Counted from the first letter of the stretch, positions 1 through 8,531 are shown. The stretch is DNA of 23,376 nt from Deltaproteobacteria bacterium (GCA_019136325.1 JAGVUJ010000085.1:1-23376), one strand, 5' to 3'. The notes: generated by a model from the letters alone, not told the origin. A program made the numbers and translations.

Positions 1-188
1 ACGATATTGGTATAGGTATTGATTTTTTCGGAAACGATCTGATGGTCCTTGGTGCGCATGGAATTCCACAGCGCCATATAGCCTATGCCGAAAAGGAGCA
101 GGGAGCTAAACACGAAGAACAGCGCATACCAGAGGGTGAGCCGGAAGGTGATTTTGCGGCTGAGCTGTTTAAGATATTTTAAGAACAT
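1..188 (-). CDS. Sensor histidine kinase, N-terminal part only (runs off the window)
   Basis: Only the first 62 or so codons are present; the gene continues past base 1. The peptide begins MFLKYLKQLSRKITFRL and has a hydrophobic segment at about residues 20-42 (WYALFFVFSSLLLFGIGYMAL), as in the first membrane helix of CusS-like or OmpR-partner sensor kinases. The ATG at 186-188 lies inside the end of the response regulator gene, overlapping it by 20 bases, which is the usual translationally coupled regulator-kinase pair. The catalytic domains are outside the window, so the kinase call rests on the neighbour and the N-terminal topology. The signal sensed cannot be read from here. Confidence 0.75.
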   Translation of the reverse strand, partial: MFLKYLKQLSRKITFRLTLWYALFFVFSSLLLFGIGYMALWNSMRTKDHQIVSEKINTYTNI

Positions 189-843
189 ACCCGACACCCC
201 GCAGCGTATGGAGAATCTTGGTGTCGAAGTCGCGGTCAATCTTCCCCCGCACCCGGCAAACCAGGACATCCACGGCATTCGTCTGTGGATCGAAATCATA
301 GCCCCAGACATGTTCCAGGAGAGCAGTCTTCGAGACCACTTTGCCGGCATGGAGCAAAAGGTATTGGAGCAGTTCGAACTCCTTGGGCATGAGATCGATC
401 ACCTCATCACCGCGCTTGACCGTACGGGTCAGCAGGTCCATGCTCAAATCGCCGAATGTGAGGCGCGTGGGTTCCGCGCTGCCGCTGGAACGGCGGATCA
501 GGGCTTGTACGCGCGCCAGGAGTTCCGAAAATGAGAACGGTTTGGTCAGATAATCGTCCGCGCCGGTCTGCAGGCCCTTGATACGGTCATCCACGGTGCC
601 CTTGGCGCTCAGAACCAGAACCGGGGTTTTAATACGGCGGTTGCGCATCTTTTCTATGATGCTCAGACCGTCCAGACCGGGTAACATGATGTCGATTACG
701 GCCACATCATATGGTTCTGTTAGCAGCAGATCCAGACCGTCGATGCCATTTTCGGCATGGTCAACCGCAAAACCGGCTTCACGCAAGCCGCGTCTGACAA
801 AATTGGCGATCTTGCGATCGTCCTCAATCAGTAATAAACGCAT
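169..843 (-). CDS. OmpR/PhoB-family response regulator
   Basis: A 224-residue two-domain regulator of normal length. The receiver domain (about residues 1-120) has the acidic pair D8/D9, the phospho-acceptor D51 in VIDIMLPGLDG, and K101 in the TKPF motif. The C-terminal winged-helix DNA-binding domain (about 130-224) shows PKEFELLQYLL, LLEHVWGYDFDP and the closing RGVGYVL typical of OmpR/CusR-type proteins. ATG 841-843 follows an AGAGGA ribosome site with 8-base spacing. It is first in an operon with the overlapping sensor kinase. It should be phosphorylated by that kinase and bind DNA as a dimer. Its regulon is unknown; the closest look is to CusR/QseB-like regulators. Confidence 0.93.
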   Translation of the reverse strand: MRLLLIEDDRKIANFVRRGLREAGFAVDHAENGIDGLDLLLTEPYDVAVIDIMLPGLDGLSIIEKMRNRRIKTPVLVLSAKGTVDDRIKGLQTGADDYLTKPFSFSELLARVQALIRRSSGSAEPTRLTFGDLSMDLLTRTVKRGDEVIDLMPKEFELLQYLLLHAGKVVSKTALLEHVWGYDFDPQTNAVDVLVCRVRGKIDRDFDTKILHTLRGVGYVLKIS

Positions 844-890
844 GTTCTGATTCCTCTTAACCTGTCGTTTGGGACAAAAACACTGAGTTA

Positions 891-919
891 ACTTTACATG
901 TTTGCCGATATTCTATCAA
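891..919 (-). promoter_or_regulatory. Candidate sigma-70 promoter for the two-component operon
   Basis: On the minus strand TTGATA (914-919) is followed after exactly 17 bases by TAAAGT (891-896), about 50 bases upstream of the regulator ATG. The match to consensus is fair and no transcript data exist. The same divergent gap (844-1120) also has a TTGACA at 998-1003 on the plus strand towards the WalJ-like gene, but its -10 region is poor. Confidence 0.35.
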
Positions 920-1120
920 GCACATAAAATGCGCATATAATGTCCGGCTTGTAGTCGTGATACCCTTATAGCCGGTTTGGCCATGGATGAATTTGTCTTG
1001 ACATTTTCCGGTAAAAACCGCAAACACCACACAAACAAAGACCGCCGCAATCGGCTCAGGATTCGGGTTCGCACGATACCCGGCTTGTACAGTTGAGGGG
1101 ACTTAAAGGAGAAACTTGCT

Positions 1121-1894
1121 TTGAAAATTGCGTCAATAGCTTCCGGCAGCAACGGCAACTGTTATTATCTGGGGAATGACGATGAGGCCATTCTGGTCGA
1201 CGCCGGCATCAGCGCCAGGCAGATCGTGGCGAGGATGACGAGGATCGGGCTCTCTTTGTCCACGTTGCGGGGCGTGTTCATCTCCCACGAACATTCCGAT
1301 CACGTCCGCGGCATTGATGTTTTTTGCCGGAAGCACGCTGTTCCGGTTTTCATGACGGAAAAGACTTATGTCTCCTATGGCCGTGTCGTCAGCGATTCAC
1401 TGCTCAATTTTTTTTCACCGGGTCAGCCGGTAAACATCGGCAATATCTGTGTAACCCCGTTTCTAAAATCCCATGATGCGGTGGAACCTTGCAGCTTTTC
1501 AGTGTCTTCCGGGAACAGGAATGTTGCCGTGATGACGGACATCGGATTCGAATGTGAAAACGTCATCGCTCATTTCAGGCATGCCGATGCCGTATTCCTG
1601 GAGTCCAACTATGATGACCATATGCTGAAAACAGGATTTTATCCTGCCCATCTGAAAAAAAGGATCGCTTCCGATAGAGGCCATCTGTCCAATACCCAGG
1701 CGGTCCAGCTTGCGATGAAGCACGCTTCCGGCAGGCTGAAGCACATCTTCCTGTCTCATCTTTCCGCAAACAATAACACGCCCCAACTCGCGTTGGACGC
1801 ATTTAAACATCTCATCGAACAGAGACGTGATCTGACATTAGAAGTCATGCTGACCTCAAGAGAAAAAGAAAGCAGACTTGTCTGCCTCGATTAG
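1121..1894 (+). CDS. WalJ/YycJ-like metallo-beta-lactamase-fold hydrolase
   Basis: 257 residues with the opening IASGSNGNCYYL and the metal-binding motif HEHSDH (H56-H61), followed by H118, D140 (TDIGF) and H213 (LSHLSANNN). This order is that of the YycJ/WalJ branch of the metallo-beta-lactamase fold, which is related to phosphodiesterases and nucleases acting on nucleic acids. A TTG start at 1121 is preferred because AAAGGAGA at 1105-1112 precedes it with about 9 bases. It stands alone on the plus strand, divergent from the OmpR-type regulator. In Firmicutes the homologue sits in the walRK operon; here it only neighbours a two-component pair. A binuclear metal centre is expected; the physiological substrate is not known. 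Confidence 0.88.
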   Translation: MKIASIASGSNGNCYYLGNDDEAILVDAGISARQIVARMTRIGLSLSTLRGVFISHEHSDHVRGIDVFCRKHAVPVFMTEKTYVSYGRVVSDSLLNFFSPGQPVNIGNICVTPFLKSHDAVEPCSFSVSSGNRNVAVMTDIGFECENVIAHFRHADAVFLESNYDDHMLKTGFYPAHLKKRIASDRGHLSNTQAVQLAMKHASGRLKHIFLSHLSANNNTPQLALDAFKHLIEQRRDLTLEVMLTSREKESRLVCLD

Positions 1895-1945
1895 GATCAT
1901 CCGCAACATCGGTTTCCGGCTTCAGAGGAAAGGAAAATTTGAGAA

Positions 1946-2713
1946 CTATTTTTTCTTCAGGCTGCGGAAGTTCGGTTTTCGCTTCTCCATGAAGGCCATC
2001 ATGGCTTCCATACTTGCCGGTCCGCCCGCCAGTCTGTCCATGGCCTCGCGCTCAATCTTCAGGGCCGCGTCAATGCCCGCTTTATGCGCCGTTTTGAGGC
2101 ATCTTTTCGTTTCCAGCAGGGAACTCAAAGGCAACTGGGCTATTTCAGCGGCTTTCGCCATCGCGTTTGGCAAAAGTTCATCATCCTTGAACTTATGGGA
2201 GGCAATGCCCGTCTCGAGCGCTTTATCCGCGTCGATCCATTCCGTGGTAAAAAGCAGTTCGGCTGCCCGCTGCGGTCCGATGAGCATCTGCAGCATATAA
2301 CTGCTGGCAAACTCGGGCGCCATGCCCAGGCTGTTGAAGGGCAAACGCATGCGCAGGCTTTCTCCGACGTAGAGCACGTCGCAATGAAACAGCATGGTCG
2401 CGCCTCCTCCGACGGCGACTCCTTTGGCCGCACCGATGAGCGGTTTATCAAAATCAACAACCGCGCGTTCTGTAATTTGATAACTGTGCGCCGCGCCGGA
2501 AACTCCGTAATCTTTCAAGTCCTGGCCCGCCGAAAAATCATTGCCTGCTCCGGTGATAACGACTGCCGTAACATCATCGTCAACACGCGCCGCATCCAGC
2601 TCCGCGGCAAAAGTCGTCCACTGTTCCTGGTTGAACGAATTCTTTGAGTTGGGGCGGTTTAACGTCAACAATAAAACACCGTCCTTCAATTCCTTTAAAA
2701 CCGTATCGCTCAT
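1946..2713 (-). CDS. Enoyl-CoA hydratase/isomerase family protein, ECI2-like
   Basis: A crotonase-fold protein of 255 residues. FSAGQDLKDY and KGVAVGGGATMLFHCD form the two oxyanion-hole segments. The acidic residue in LGMAPEFASSY sits where delta3,delta2-enoyl-CoA isomerases of the ECI2/PECI type carry their catalytic Glu (PExxSS), while the pair of glutamates of true hydratases is not evident, so isomerase is favoured over hydratase. Such enzymes shift double bonds of unsaturated acyl-CoAs into beta-oxidation. Two earlier in-frame starts exist (GTG 2719, ATG 2716), but ATG 2713 has AAGG at 7 bases and is best. It lies 66 bases after the hybrid kinase gene with a terminator between, so it is probably transcribed separately. 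Confidence 0.85.
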   Translation of the reverse strand: MSDTVLKELKDGVLLLTLNRPNSKNSFNQEQWTTFAAELDAARVDDDVTAVVITGAGNDFSAGQDLKDYGVSGAAHSYQITERAVVDFDKPLIGAAKGVAVGGGATMLFHCDVLYVGESLRMRLPFNSLGMAPEFASSYMLQMLIGPQRAAELLFTTEWIDADKALETGIASHKFKDDELLPNAMAKAAEIAQLPLSSLLETKRCLKTAHKAGIDAALKIEREAMDRLAGGPASMEAMMAFMEKRKPNFRSLKKK

Positions 2714-2743
2714 CATCACACCTTACCCTTGTTTATTTGATTG

Positions 2744-2770
2744 AAAAAATGACCCGCTGCCGCCAGCGGC
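2744..2770 (-). terminator. Intrinsic terminator after the hybrid GGDEF kinase gene
   Basis: On the minus strand CCGCTG-GCGG-CAGCGG (2754-2769) forms a 6-bp GC-rich stem with a 4-base loop, followed after four bases by TTTTTT (2744-2749). It begins 10 bases beyond the stop of the upstream gene. Confidence 0.6.
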
Positions 2771-2779
2771 CCTCCACAT

Positions 2780-5089
2780 TTACGCATTATATAACATTAT
2801 TCGAGCCTTGCCGCTTTTCTTGGCCGCATACATACTCTGATCGGCAAGTGCCAGATATTCATTCAACGTAAGTTCCCGCAAGGTGTTTCTTTCCACCACA
2901 CCTGCGCTGAAAGTACAATGAATTTTTTTATCTTCCACGTTCTGTTTACTGAAAAGCTTCAGGACTCTTTCCAGTGAATCCGCTGCGGTCCCGCCGGTTG
3001 CTTCGGGGAAATAAATGACAAATTCCTCGCCTCCGAATCTTCCCGCTATATCGGACATGCGAAGATTTTTCGTTAAGAGCGAGGATAATGTTTTCAGCAC
3101 CTCATCCCCGGTATGATGATTGTATGTGTCATTTACATTTTTAAAATCATCCAAGTCAACAAACGCAATACTGAAAACATTACCGTAGCGTTTGTTTTTT
3201 TCCAGTTCCTGAAGAACCCGGGTTTCCCACGCTTCGCGGTTGAGTAATCCGGTCAGACTGTCATATTGGATTTGTTTCTTATGGCGTTCCTGTCTCTCCA
3301 GAATATTGTCTATTTTCGCCAGTAGAATTTTCGGAGAGAAAGGTTTGGTGACATAGTCGTAGGCGCCTGCTTCAATGCCTTCAATGGTCATTGCTTCCGA
3401 TGCCCGGGCCGTCACCAGAATCACCGGTATGTTTTTTAAAGCATCACTGCTGTTTATCTGCCGGCACAGTTCGTAACCATCCATCTGCGGCATCATGACA
3501 TCGCTGATGATAATATCGGGCATATTCTCGCGAATCTTTTTCAAACCTTCCCGGCCGTCGGATGCTTCCGCGATCCAGTAATCAGCGCTTAACGCCTGCC
3601 TGATGTAATCCCGCATATCTTCGTTGTCATCGATGATCAGCACTTTGGCCATGCGTTCTGTTTCCCGGCTCAGCTCTTCTTTTTCCGGAACAACTTTTTC
3701 TTGATAATCAATATTTTTTTCATCCTTTGCCGCCGGGAACAATTCCTGCTGTTCATACTTTTCAAGAGCGGTTTCTTTCGGAAGCATCACTCTGAACTCC
3801 GAGCCTTCATTCACGACCGAATCGACTTCTATCCTACCCCCATGAAGTTCGACAAATTCCTTGACCAGACTGAGGCCGATGCCCGTCCCATCCTGATTTC
3901 TGGTCATGGTTCCGTCGACCTGATGGAATCTGTCGAAGATATAGGGCAGTTCTTCCTGCGGAATTCCTCTGCCGGAATCTTTCACACGAATGACAATATT
4001 CTTGCCATCATTGATTCGGGCGATGGAAACATTAATCCGGCCCCCGACCGGCGTGAACTTAAGGGCATTGGAAATCAGATTAATCAGAACTTTCTCCATC
4101 ATCTGCCGGTCAAAATCCATCTCCACGGTTTTTGATTCGTCGGTCAGCGTCAACGTGATCCCCAATTTGTCCGCGTAGGCTTCAAAAGAACTTATAATAT
4201 CGGAAACAAGAGCTGATATATTGCCGCTTGTAATCTTGAGAGGCATTTTGTTCTCATCAAGCTTTGACAAATCAAGCAGTTGATTGATCAGACCGAGCAG
4301 ACGGCCGGCATTACGCTGAACAACAGTAAGCTGATTTTTTAATGACTGCTCCAGCCGGCCGAATTTCCCGGCGGATATCATTTCCAGCGGCCCGAGTATC
4401 AGCGTCAAAGGCGTGCGGATTTCGTGCGAGATGTTTTGAAAAAACATTGTTTTCTGACGGTCCAATTTCTGCAGTTTTTCCAGTAGACCGTTGGAGCGGG
4501 TAATTTCCAGTTTCAACTGATCTTCGCTGGCAATGGAACCGTATCGTCCGAGATAGGCATTGATCACCACAAGCATAAAAAAAGTTATTTCGATGACGGA
4601 ATTTGTTACTGCAATCTGATACTCACTTAAATGATAAACGGGAGCGATGTGCCGCGAGAGAAAATAAGCCATGTAGTAAAAAACCAAAGTCGCAAAAACA
4701 GAGGGCACGATCAAAAACGAGGCGCGACGCCTGAACAACATAATGGCGCCGCCGGCCGTAAAAAATATCAGATAATAAATTTTTACCTCCCATCCAAAAA
4801 TTACAGACAGAAAGATTAAGTGATAATTTAATATCGAGCCGAACCATACCAGCGCCAACGTATATTTCCCTTTCAAATTAAACAGGAAGGTAAAACCTAA
4901 AGCCGCCATGAAAATGAACATTTCATAAAATAACAACATCCAGTTATTAGAATAGAAATAGATCATGTAGATGGGATTGGTTACAATGAAGAATAAAGCG
5001 CTGATATTGCACATCCCGACATACTTTGCTTCTATCGGATCCATGTCGGACGGAACGCCGATATAAAATATCCTTTTAAGGTTAAACAT
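2780..5089 (-). CDS. Membrane hybrid histidine kinase - receiver - GGDEF diguanylate cyclase
   Basis: A 769-residue multidomain signalling protein. Residues about 27-180 hold roughly six membrane segments with no recognisable extracytoplasmic sensor domain, so the membrane block itself may sense. A short coiled linker follows, then HisKA with H222 (NISHEIRTPL), an HATPase (N341 region, DSGRGIP 371-377, GTGIGLSL 401-408), a receiver at about 481-600 with phospho-acceptor D530 (ISDVMMPQMDG) and K582, and a GGDEF domain from about 608. The active-site motif is GGEEF (686-690), and RMSD (677-680), five residues upstream, fits the RxxD product-inhibition site. Both kinase and diguanylate cyclase activity therefore look intact, a PleD-like output placed behind its own kinase. 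Start ATG 5087-5089 follows AGGA. The input signal is unknown. Confidence 0.92.
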   Translation of the reverse strand: MFNLKRIFYIGVPSDMDPIEAKYVGMCNISALFFIVTNPIYMIYFYSNNWMLLFYEMFIFMAALGFTFLFNLKGKYTLALVWFGSILNYHLIFLSVIFGWEVKIYYLIFFTAGGAIMLFRRRASFLIVPSVFATLVFYYMAYFLSRHIAPVYHLSEYQIAVTNSVIEITFFMLVVINAYLGRYGSIASEDQLKLEITRSNGLLEKLQKLDRQKTMFFQNISHEIRTPLTLILGPLEMISAGKFGRLEQSLKNQLTVVQRNAGRLLGLINQLLDLSKLDENKMPLKITSGNISALVSDIISSFEAYADKLGITLTLTDESKTVEMDFDRQMMEKVLINLISNALKFTPVGGRINVSIARINDGKNIVIRVKDSGRGIPQEELPYIFDRFHQVDGTMTRNQDGTGIGLSLVKEFVELHGGRIEVDSVVNEGSEFRVMLPKETALEKYEQQELFPAAKDEKNIDYQEKVVPEKEELSRETERMAKVLIIDDNEDMRDYIRQALSADYWIAEASDGREGLKKIRENMPDIIISDVMMPQMDGYELCRQINSSDALKNIPVILVTARASEAMTIEGIEAGAYDYVTKPFSPKILLAKIDNILERQERHKKQIQYDSLTGLLNREAWETRVLQELEKNKRYGNVFSIAFVDLDDFKNVNDTYNHHTGDEVLKTLSSLLTKNLRMSDIAGRFGGEEFVIYFPEATGGTAADSLERVLKLFSKQNVEDKKIHCTFSAGVVERNTLRELTLNEYLALADQSMYAAKKSGKARIMLYNA

Positions 5090-5235
5090 TCTTTTCCTGA
5101 TATTAGAGAGCTAACATGCGTATTATCAATAACATCATTCCTCTGTGATTACCAGTTTCTCTGTCATTTCCGTCGCAGATGACCGCCAGCCTATTGCGCA
5201 TATTCAGAATAAAGAGGATGTCGGCCCCCATATTT

Positions 5236-6087
5236 TTAATCTTCGTTATAAGGGGCGTGTTGATGATACAGATGCGCATGGTGGTGCGGCGGTGCGTTGC
5301 CATGCTCATCACGCGGGAGGATCGGATCGCGCAGGCGTCGAAGCGTTATGGCCTTCTCCGGACAGGTATATGAACACAAGCCGCAGCCGAAGCAATTACC
5401 GGCGGTCTTGCTCTTGCCTTCGACACTTTGGCGCGCCGCAAAGGGACAGACTTCAATGCATTTTCCGCAAGCCTTGCAGCGTTCCCGATCGGTCTGCGCC
5501 AGGAAGTAACCGTCGATCAGGGGATAATTTTCCTGAGTGAGGTCGCGATTGATGATGTAGGGCACGCAGCCGCAGGTACAGCAATTGCAGATAACATATT
5601 CATTATATAAATTTACCGGGCAATGAACAAAGATCATGTGAAACATACCGAGTTCGTGAGTATGCCTGATGATCGCCTTGGCCTCTTCTTTCGAAATCTG
5701 GCGGTAGTCCCGGGGGAATGCTTTCATCCAGGCCTCATATCCGGTGCGCATAACGATGTCTGTTTCCAGCGGATGGGGGCACGATTTGTGACCGATCCGG
5801 CAGCGGCAGGCGCCCACGGCAATCGGGCCCTCCAGGGTATCAATCAGCGACAACACTTCATCATAAGGCATCGGTTTGGCCGTATCGCCGAGATAGCCGA
5901 AAGGCCGGGCGAGAAGGAAACCGGCAAGGACACGCACCCATCGCATCTTGCCGAATCGCCGGTATTTGCCCCTCAGGATGTGAAAGCAAAGTTTCAGGAG
6001 CGGAACCTCAATAAACCGGGCAAAGATAAAAAGCGTGAAGCGTCTGAAGGGATTTTGTTCTCCGGTGACATTGTGTACAAGCGACAT
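5236..6087 (-). CDS. Multi-cluster 4Fe-4S ferredoxin-like protein with His-rich tail
   Basis: 283 residues. Two classical 4Fe-4S motifs lie near the C-terminus: C204-xx-C207-xx-C210-xxx-C214 and C232-xx-C235-xx-C238-xxx-C242. Upstream are further cysteines, C94/C96/C103 (ACRCRIGHKSC) and a dense group at 167-174 (CNCCTCGC), suggesting at least one extra metal site. The N-terminus (about 15-65) is basic and hydrophobic and may bind the membrane. The last 25 residues carry seven histidines (H262, 268-270, 272, 275, 277), unusual for a ferredoxin. ATG 6085-6087 follows GGAT. It sits between an alpha/beta hydrolase and the hybrid kinase on the same strand. An electron-transfer role is likely; the partner enzyme is not identifiable here. 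Confidence 0.85.
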   Translation of the reverse strand: MSLVHNVTGEQNPFRRFTLFIFARFIEVPLLKLCFHILRGKYRRFGKMRWVRVLAGFLLARPFGYLGDTAKPMPYDEVLSLIDTLEGPIAVGACRCRIGHKSCPHPLETDIVMRTGYEAWMKAFPRDYRQISKEEAKAIIRHTHELGMFHMIFVHCPVNLYNEYVICNCCTCGCVPYIINRDLTQENYPLIDGYFLAQTDRERCKACGKCIEVCPFAARQSVEGKSKTAGNCFGCGLCSYTCPEKAITLRRLRDPILPRDEHGNAPPHHHAHLYHQHAPYNED

Positions 6088-6213
6088 AATAATTATCCTT
6101 TAACTAAAAACACCTCGTAGCCCGGCTATCGTAATGCTCGATGTGTGTGATGACTGCAGCGTTGGGAAACTCATATTTGAAGCCTTGAGTCTCCCCCCCA
6201 TTTCATTCATGGT

Positions 6214-7044
6214 TCAACCTGTCTTCGCCGGAATTAAACTCAAGACCTCCGCCCACACACGTTCCCAGGCGCCCATGAAAAAGTGATTTTGCGCTTCCGG
6301 GAGCGTTTGTATGGGAATGCCGTATTTTTCGGCCAGTCCGCTGGTGGTTGCCGCCGGATACCAGGTGTCTTCCCCGGCCATGAAGATGCGCGTACGCCCC
6401 GCAAACCTCCCCAGTTCCTCAAAGGCATTATGTCCGGGCAGAAAGAGGTTTTCCAGGAATGTGCCCAGATGAATACGTGAGGGAACGCTGTCGAGCATTT
6501 GTCTGTAGCCGTGCGATTTCCATATTTCAGCATCAAGCCATTGCTCGTCAGCAAGCACCTTCCGCACGATGGTGTCGTCTTGGACATAAGTGCACAGGAT
6601 GTCAATGAACTCGGCAATGGTCTTTCTTGCATACATGGAAAACAATGATTCGCGGGAATCCAGCACCGGCGCTATCAGCACGAATTTTTCCGGCGGGTAA
6701 TAACTTGCCGCAAATTGCAGGCAGGCATTTGCCCCTGCGCTATGACCAACGATGACCAGGGGCGTTTTAGACGGAATATGGGTTTGGATAATTTCCTCCA
6801 GGTCGCTCAATGCAGACCGTATTTCCATTTCGCCCCCGGAACGGCCGTGACCGCGCGGATTATAAAGGATACAGGCGATACCCCGGTCTGTAAAGTTTTC
6901 CACCGGCACCCGGTACATCTGCACCGCCCCGCCCATACAGGGCCAGACAACCATACAGGCTAAGGAATTTCCCGGCACGGCGCCCAGGACCTCTAATCGG
7001 ATATCGTCTTTTGTCAGAAATGTCCGTAACGTCTTAGCTGCCAT
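6214..7044 (-). CDS. Alpha/beta-fold hydrolase
   Basis: 276 residues of the alpha/beta hydrolase superfamily. The nucleophile elbow GHSAG places the serine at 102; D226 in AGEDTW and H254 in AQNHFF complete the expected Ser-Asp-His triad. YNPRGHGRSGG (61-71) is the usual loop before the nucleophile domain. No signal peptide is visible, so it should be cytoplasmic. No good ribosome site precedes ATG 7042-7044. The stop lies 126 bases before the Fe-S protein on the same strand, so co-transcription is possible. Substrate specificity (ester, thioester or other) cannot be read from the sequence. Confidence 0.85.
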   Translation of the reverse strand: MAAKTLRTFLTKDDIRLEVLGAVPGNSLACMVVWPCMGGAVQMYRVPVENFTDRGIACILYNPRGHGRSGGEMEIRSALSDLEEIIQTHIPSKTPLVIVGHSAGANACLQFAASYYPPEKFVLIAPVLDSRESLFSMYARKTIAEFIDILCTYVQDDTIVRKVLADEQWLDAEIWKSHGYRQMLDSVPSRIHLGTFLENLFLPGHNAFEELGRFAGRTRIFMAGEDTWYPAATTSGLAEKYGIPIQTLPEAQNHFFMGAWERVWAEVLSLIPAKTG

Positions 7045-7228
7045 AACTGCGAAAGGAAGTGCATCGGGTCAGGTCTTGCAATATAAGTTTTCAGCCCCCC
7101 ATCAGCATTACAAATTTATTTTAGTGAAACATGCGGAAACACGGGCGTCATCGATACTCGCCGCATATCACGGGATGTTTTTTTAAACGCCTTTTTCAGA
7201 CAGAAATCAAGAAAAATATTCACAACGT

Positions 7229-7400
7229 TCAAAGCGCTGGATTAAACGGTGAATGGCGGATAGTGTATAGAATTCTGTTTCCGAAATTTGAAACGCACGA
7301 CACCTTACGCTTCAAATATTTTTTAAGGTACTCTACCTCCTCACTGCATTCAGGGAAGAATTCCGAATCCCGGCATTTCGGGAATGGGTCGTTCGACCAA
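7229..7400. repeat. Cluster of short palindromes, REP-like intergenic element
   Basis: Within the gene-free stretch 7045-7619 several inverted repeats sit side by side: ATTTGAA/TTCAAAT (7286-7292 with 7311-7317), TCCCG/CGGGA (7368-7372 with 7379-7383) and GGTCG/CGACC (7387-7398). An 81-codon minus-strand frame crosses them, but its peptide is rich in residues imposed by the palindromes and it has no ribosome site, so I read it as repeat sequence rather than a gene. A similar cluster occurs at 10196-10285. Copy number elsewhere in the genome cannot be seen. Confidence 0.4.
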
Positions 7401-7552
7401 CGCTTTGCACATCGTTTCAATTGTTCTTCACGGGTCTCATGGTTCGCTTGGCGCACTATCAGCAGCGGTGTCATTAGAATTGAGTATTACACTGGAAATA
7501 TCAATTTTCTGTTGATTTAAAATATTTTAATACCCTGCACCATTTGTAAAAC

Positions 7553-7591
7553 AAAAGGCCCCATAACCTTACTACGGTTATGAAGCCTTTT
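7553..7591 (-). terminator. Terminator after the OmpA-like gene
   Basis: Two stacked stems, AAAAGGC/GCCTTTT (7553-7559 with 7585-7591) and CATAACC/GGTTATG (7562-7568 with 7576-7582), are separated by a small internal loop. The T-rich flanks on both strands make it potentially bidirectional; it begins about 30 bases after the ompA-like stop. Confidence 0.75.
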
Positions 7592-7619
7592 TTAATCAAC
7601 AATTTAGCAAGATATCTTC

Positions 7620-8531
7620 TTATTTTATTTCTATCTCTTCAACAACAGCCCAAACTCTGCGGTTTTTCTGACGTCCTTCATCAGTGTCATTGGTGGCTAT
7701 CGGCCTGGATTCGCCATAACCTCTGGAAGTAAGACGAGAAGCCTTGACACCGAATTCTTTTATCAAATACTGGCGTACGCTGTTAGCGCGGTCATTCGAC
7801 AACCTGAGGTTGTAAGCGTCCGAAGCAACACTGTCGGTATGTCCTTCTATCACAGCTTTTGTATTGGGATACTCTTTCATGAAATCAGCAACTCTCCTGA
7901 TGTCGTCACGATATTCATTTTTGACAATTGACCTGTCGGTGTCGAATTGAACCATCAGTTCGACGGTGGCCTTTGCACGCATACAACCGTCTTTATCTAC
8001 TTTAAAGCCGGCAGGTGTACCGGGGCATTTATCTCTGCAGTCAAAAACGCCATCCTTGTCCGAATCAACAGGGCAACCCTCTTGATCTACGGGACACCCC
8101 TGGGTTTCACAGCATATGCATTTGTCCCTGCAGTCAATCACGCCGTCATGGTCTAAATCAACGGGACAGCCCTCCTTGTCCACAGCACACCCCTGGGGGG
8201 TGTCGGGACACCTGTCCAGGCAGTCAATCACGCTGTCCTTATCTGAATCATAGGGGCAGCCATAATAACTGTCGACTTTGCAGCCGGCCGGTGTATCGGG
8301 ACACGTGTCCTTGCAATCAATCACGCCGTCTTTGTCGGAATCCAGGAGACAGCCCTCTGCATCGACCGCACAATCTTGAATGGTACCGGGACATTTGTCC
8401 TGACAATTATTGACTCCATCTCTGTCGGAATCAGCGCAAGAGTCGCAAATCACATCATCCGCAGCCGCCTGTGCGACCGGAACAAATGATATCATCATTA
8501 CCATTAAAGATACCATCAATAATCTTTTCAT
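7620..8531 (-). CDS. OmpA-family outer-membrane protein with TSP3 calcium-type repeats
   Basis: 303 residues. A signal peptide covers about residues 1-22 (MKRLLMVSLMVMMIS, cleavage near AQA-AADD). Residues about 33-180 hold five thrombospondin type 3-like repeats of the form DSDKDGVxDCxDxCPxTPxGC, whose Asp-rich loops bind calcium and whose cysteines are likely paired. The C-terminal OmpA domain (about 188-300) shows VQFDTDRS, IEGHTDS and NLRLSNDRANSVRQYL, with the peptidoglycan-binding D and R residues (D241-region NLRLS, and GRQKNRRV 286-293). No membrane beta-barrel is present, so it probably links peptidoglycan to the outer membrane. Repeat four is irregular, with KCICCETQGC in place of KCPxTPxGC. 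Start ATG 8529-8531 has AAGGAG at 7 bases. It is monocistronic with its own terminator. Confidence 0.93.
   Translation of the reverse strand: MKRLLMVSLMVMMISFVPVAQAAADDVICDSCADSDRDGVNNCQDKCPGTIQDCAVDAEGCLLDSDKDGVIDCKDTCPDTPAGCKVDSYYGCPYDSDKDSVIDCLDRCPDTPQGCAVDKEGCPVDLDHDGVIDCRDKCICCETQGCPVDQEGCPVDSDKDGVFDCRDKCPGTPAGFKVDKDGCMRAKATVELMVQFDTDRSIVKNEYRDDIRRVADFMKEYPNTKAVIEGHTDSVASDAYNLRLSNDRANSVRQYLIKEFGVKASRLTSRGYGESRPIATNDTDEGRQKNRRVWAVVEEIEIK

Noticed and set aside
85..534. 149-codon plus-strand frame opposite the response regulator
   Set aside because: It is antisense to a clearly conserved regulator and has no domain of its own.
7229..7474. 81-codon minus-strand frame
   Set aside because: It runs through several palindromes, lacks a ribosome site and shows no recognisable domain; repeat sequence explains it better.
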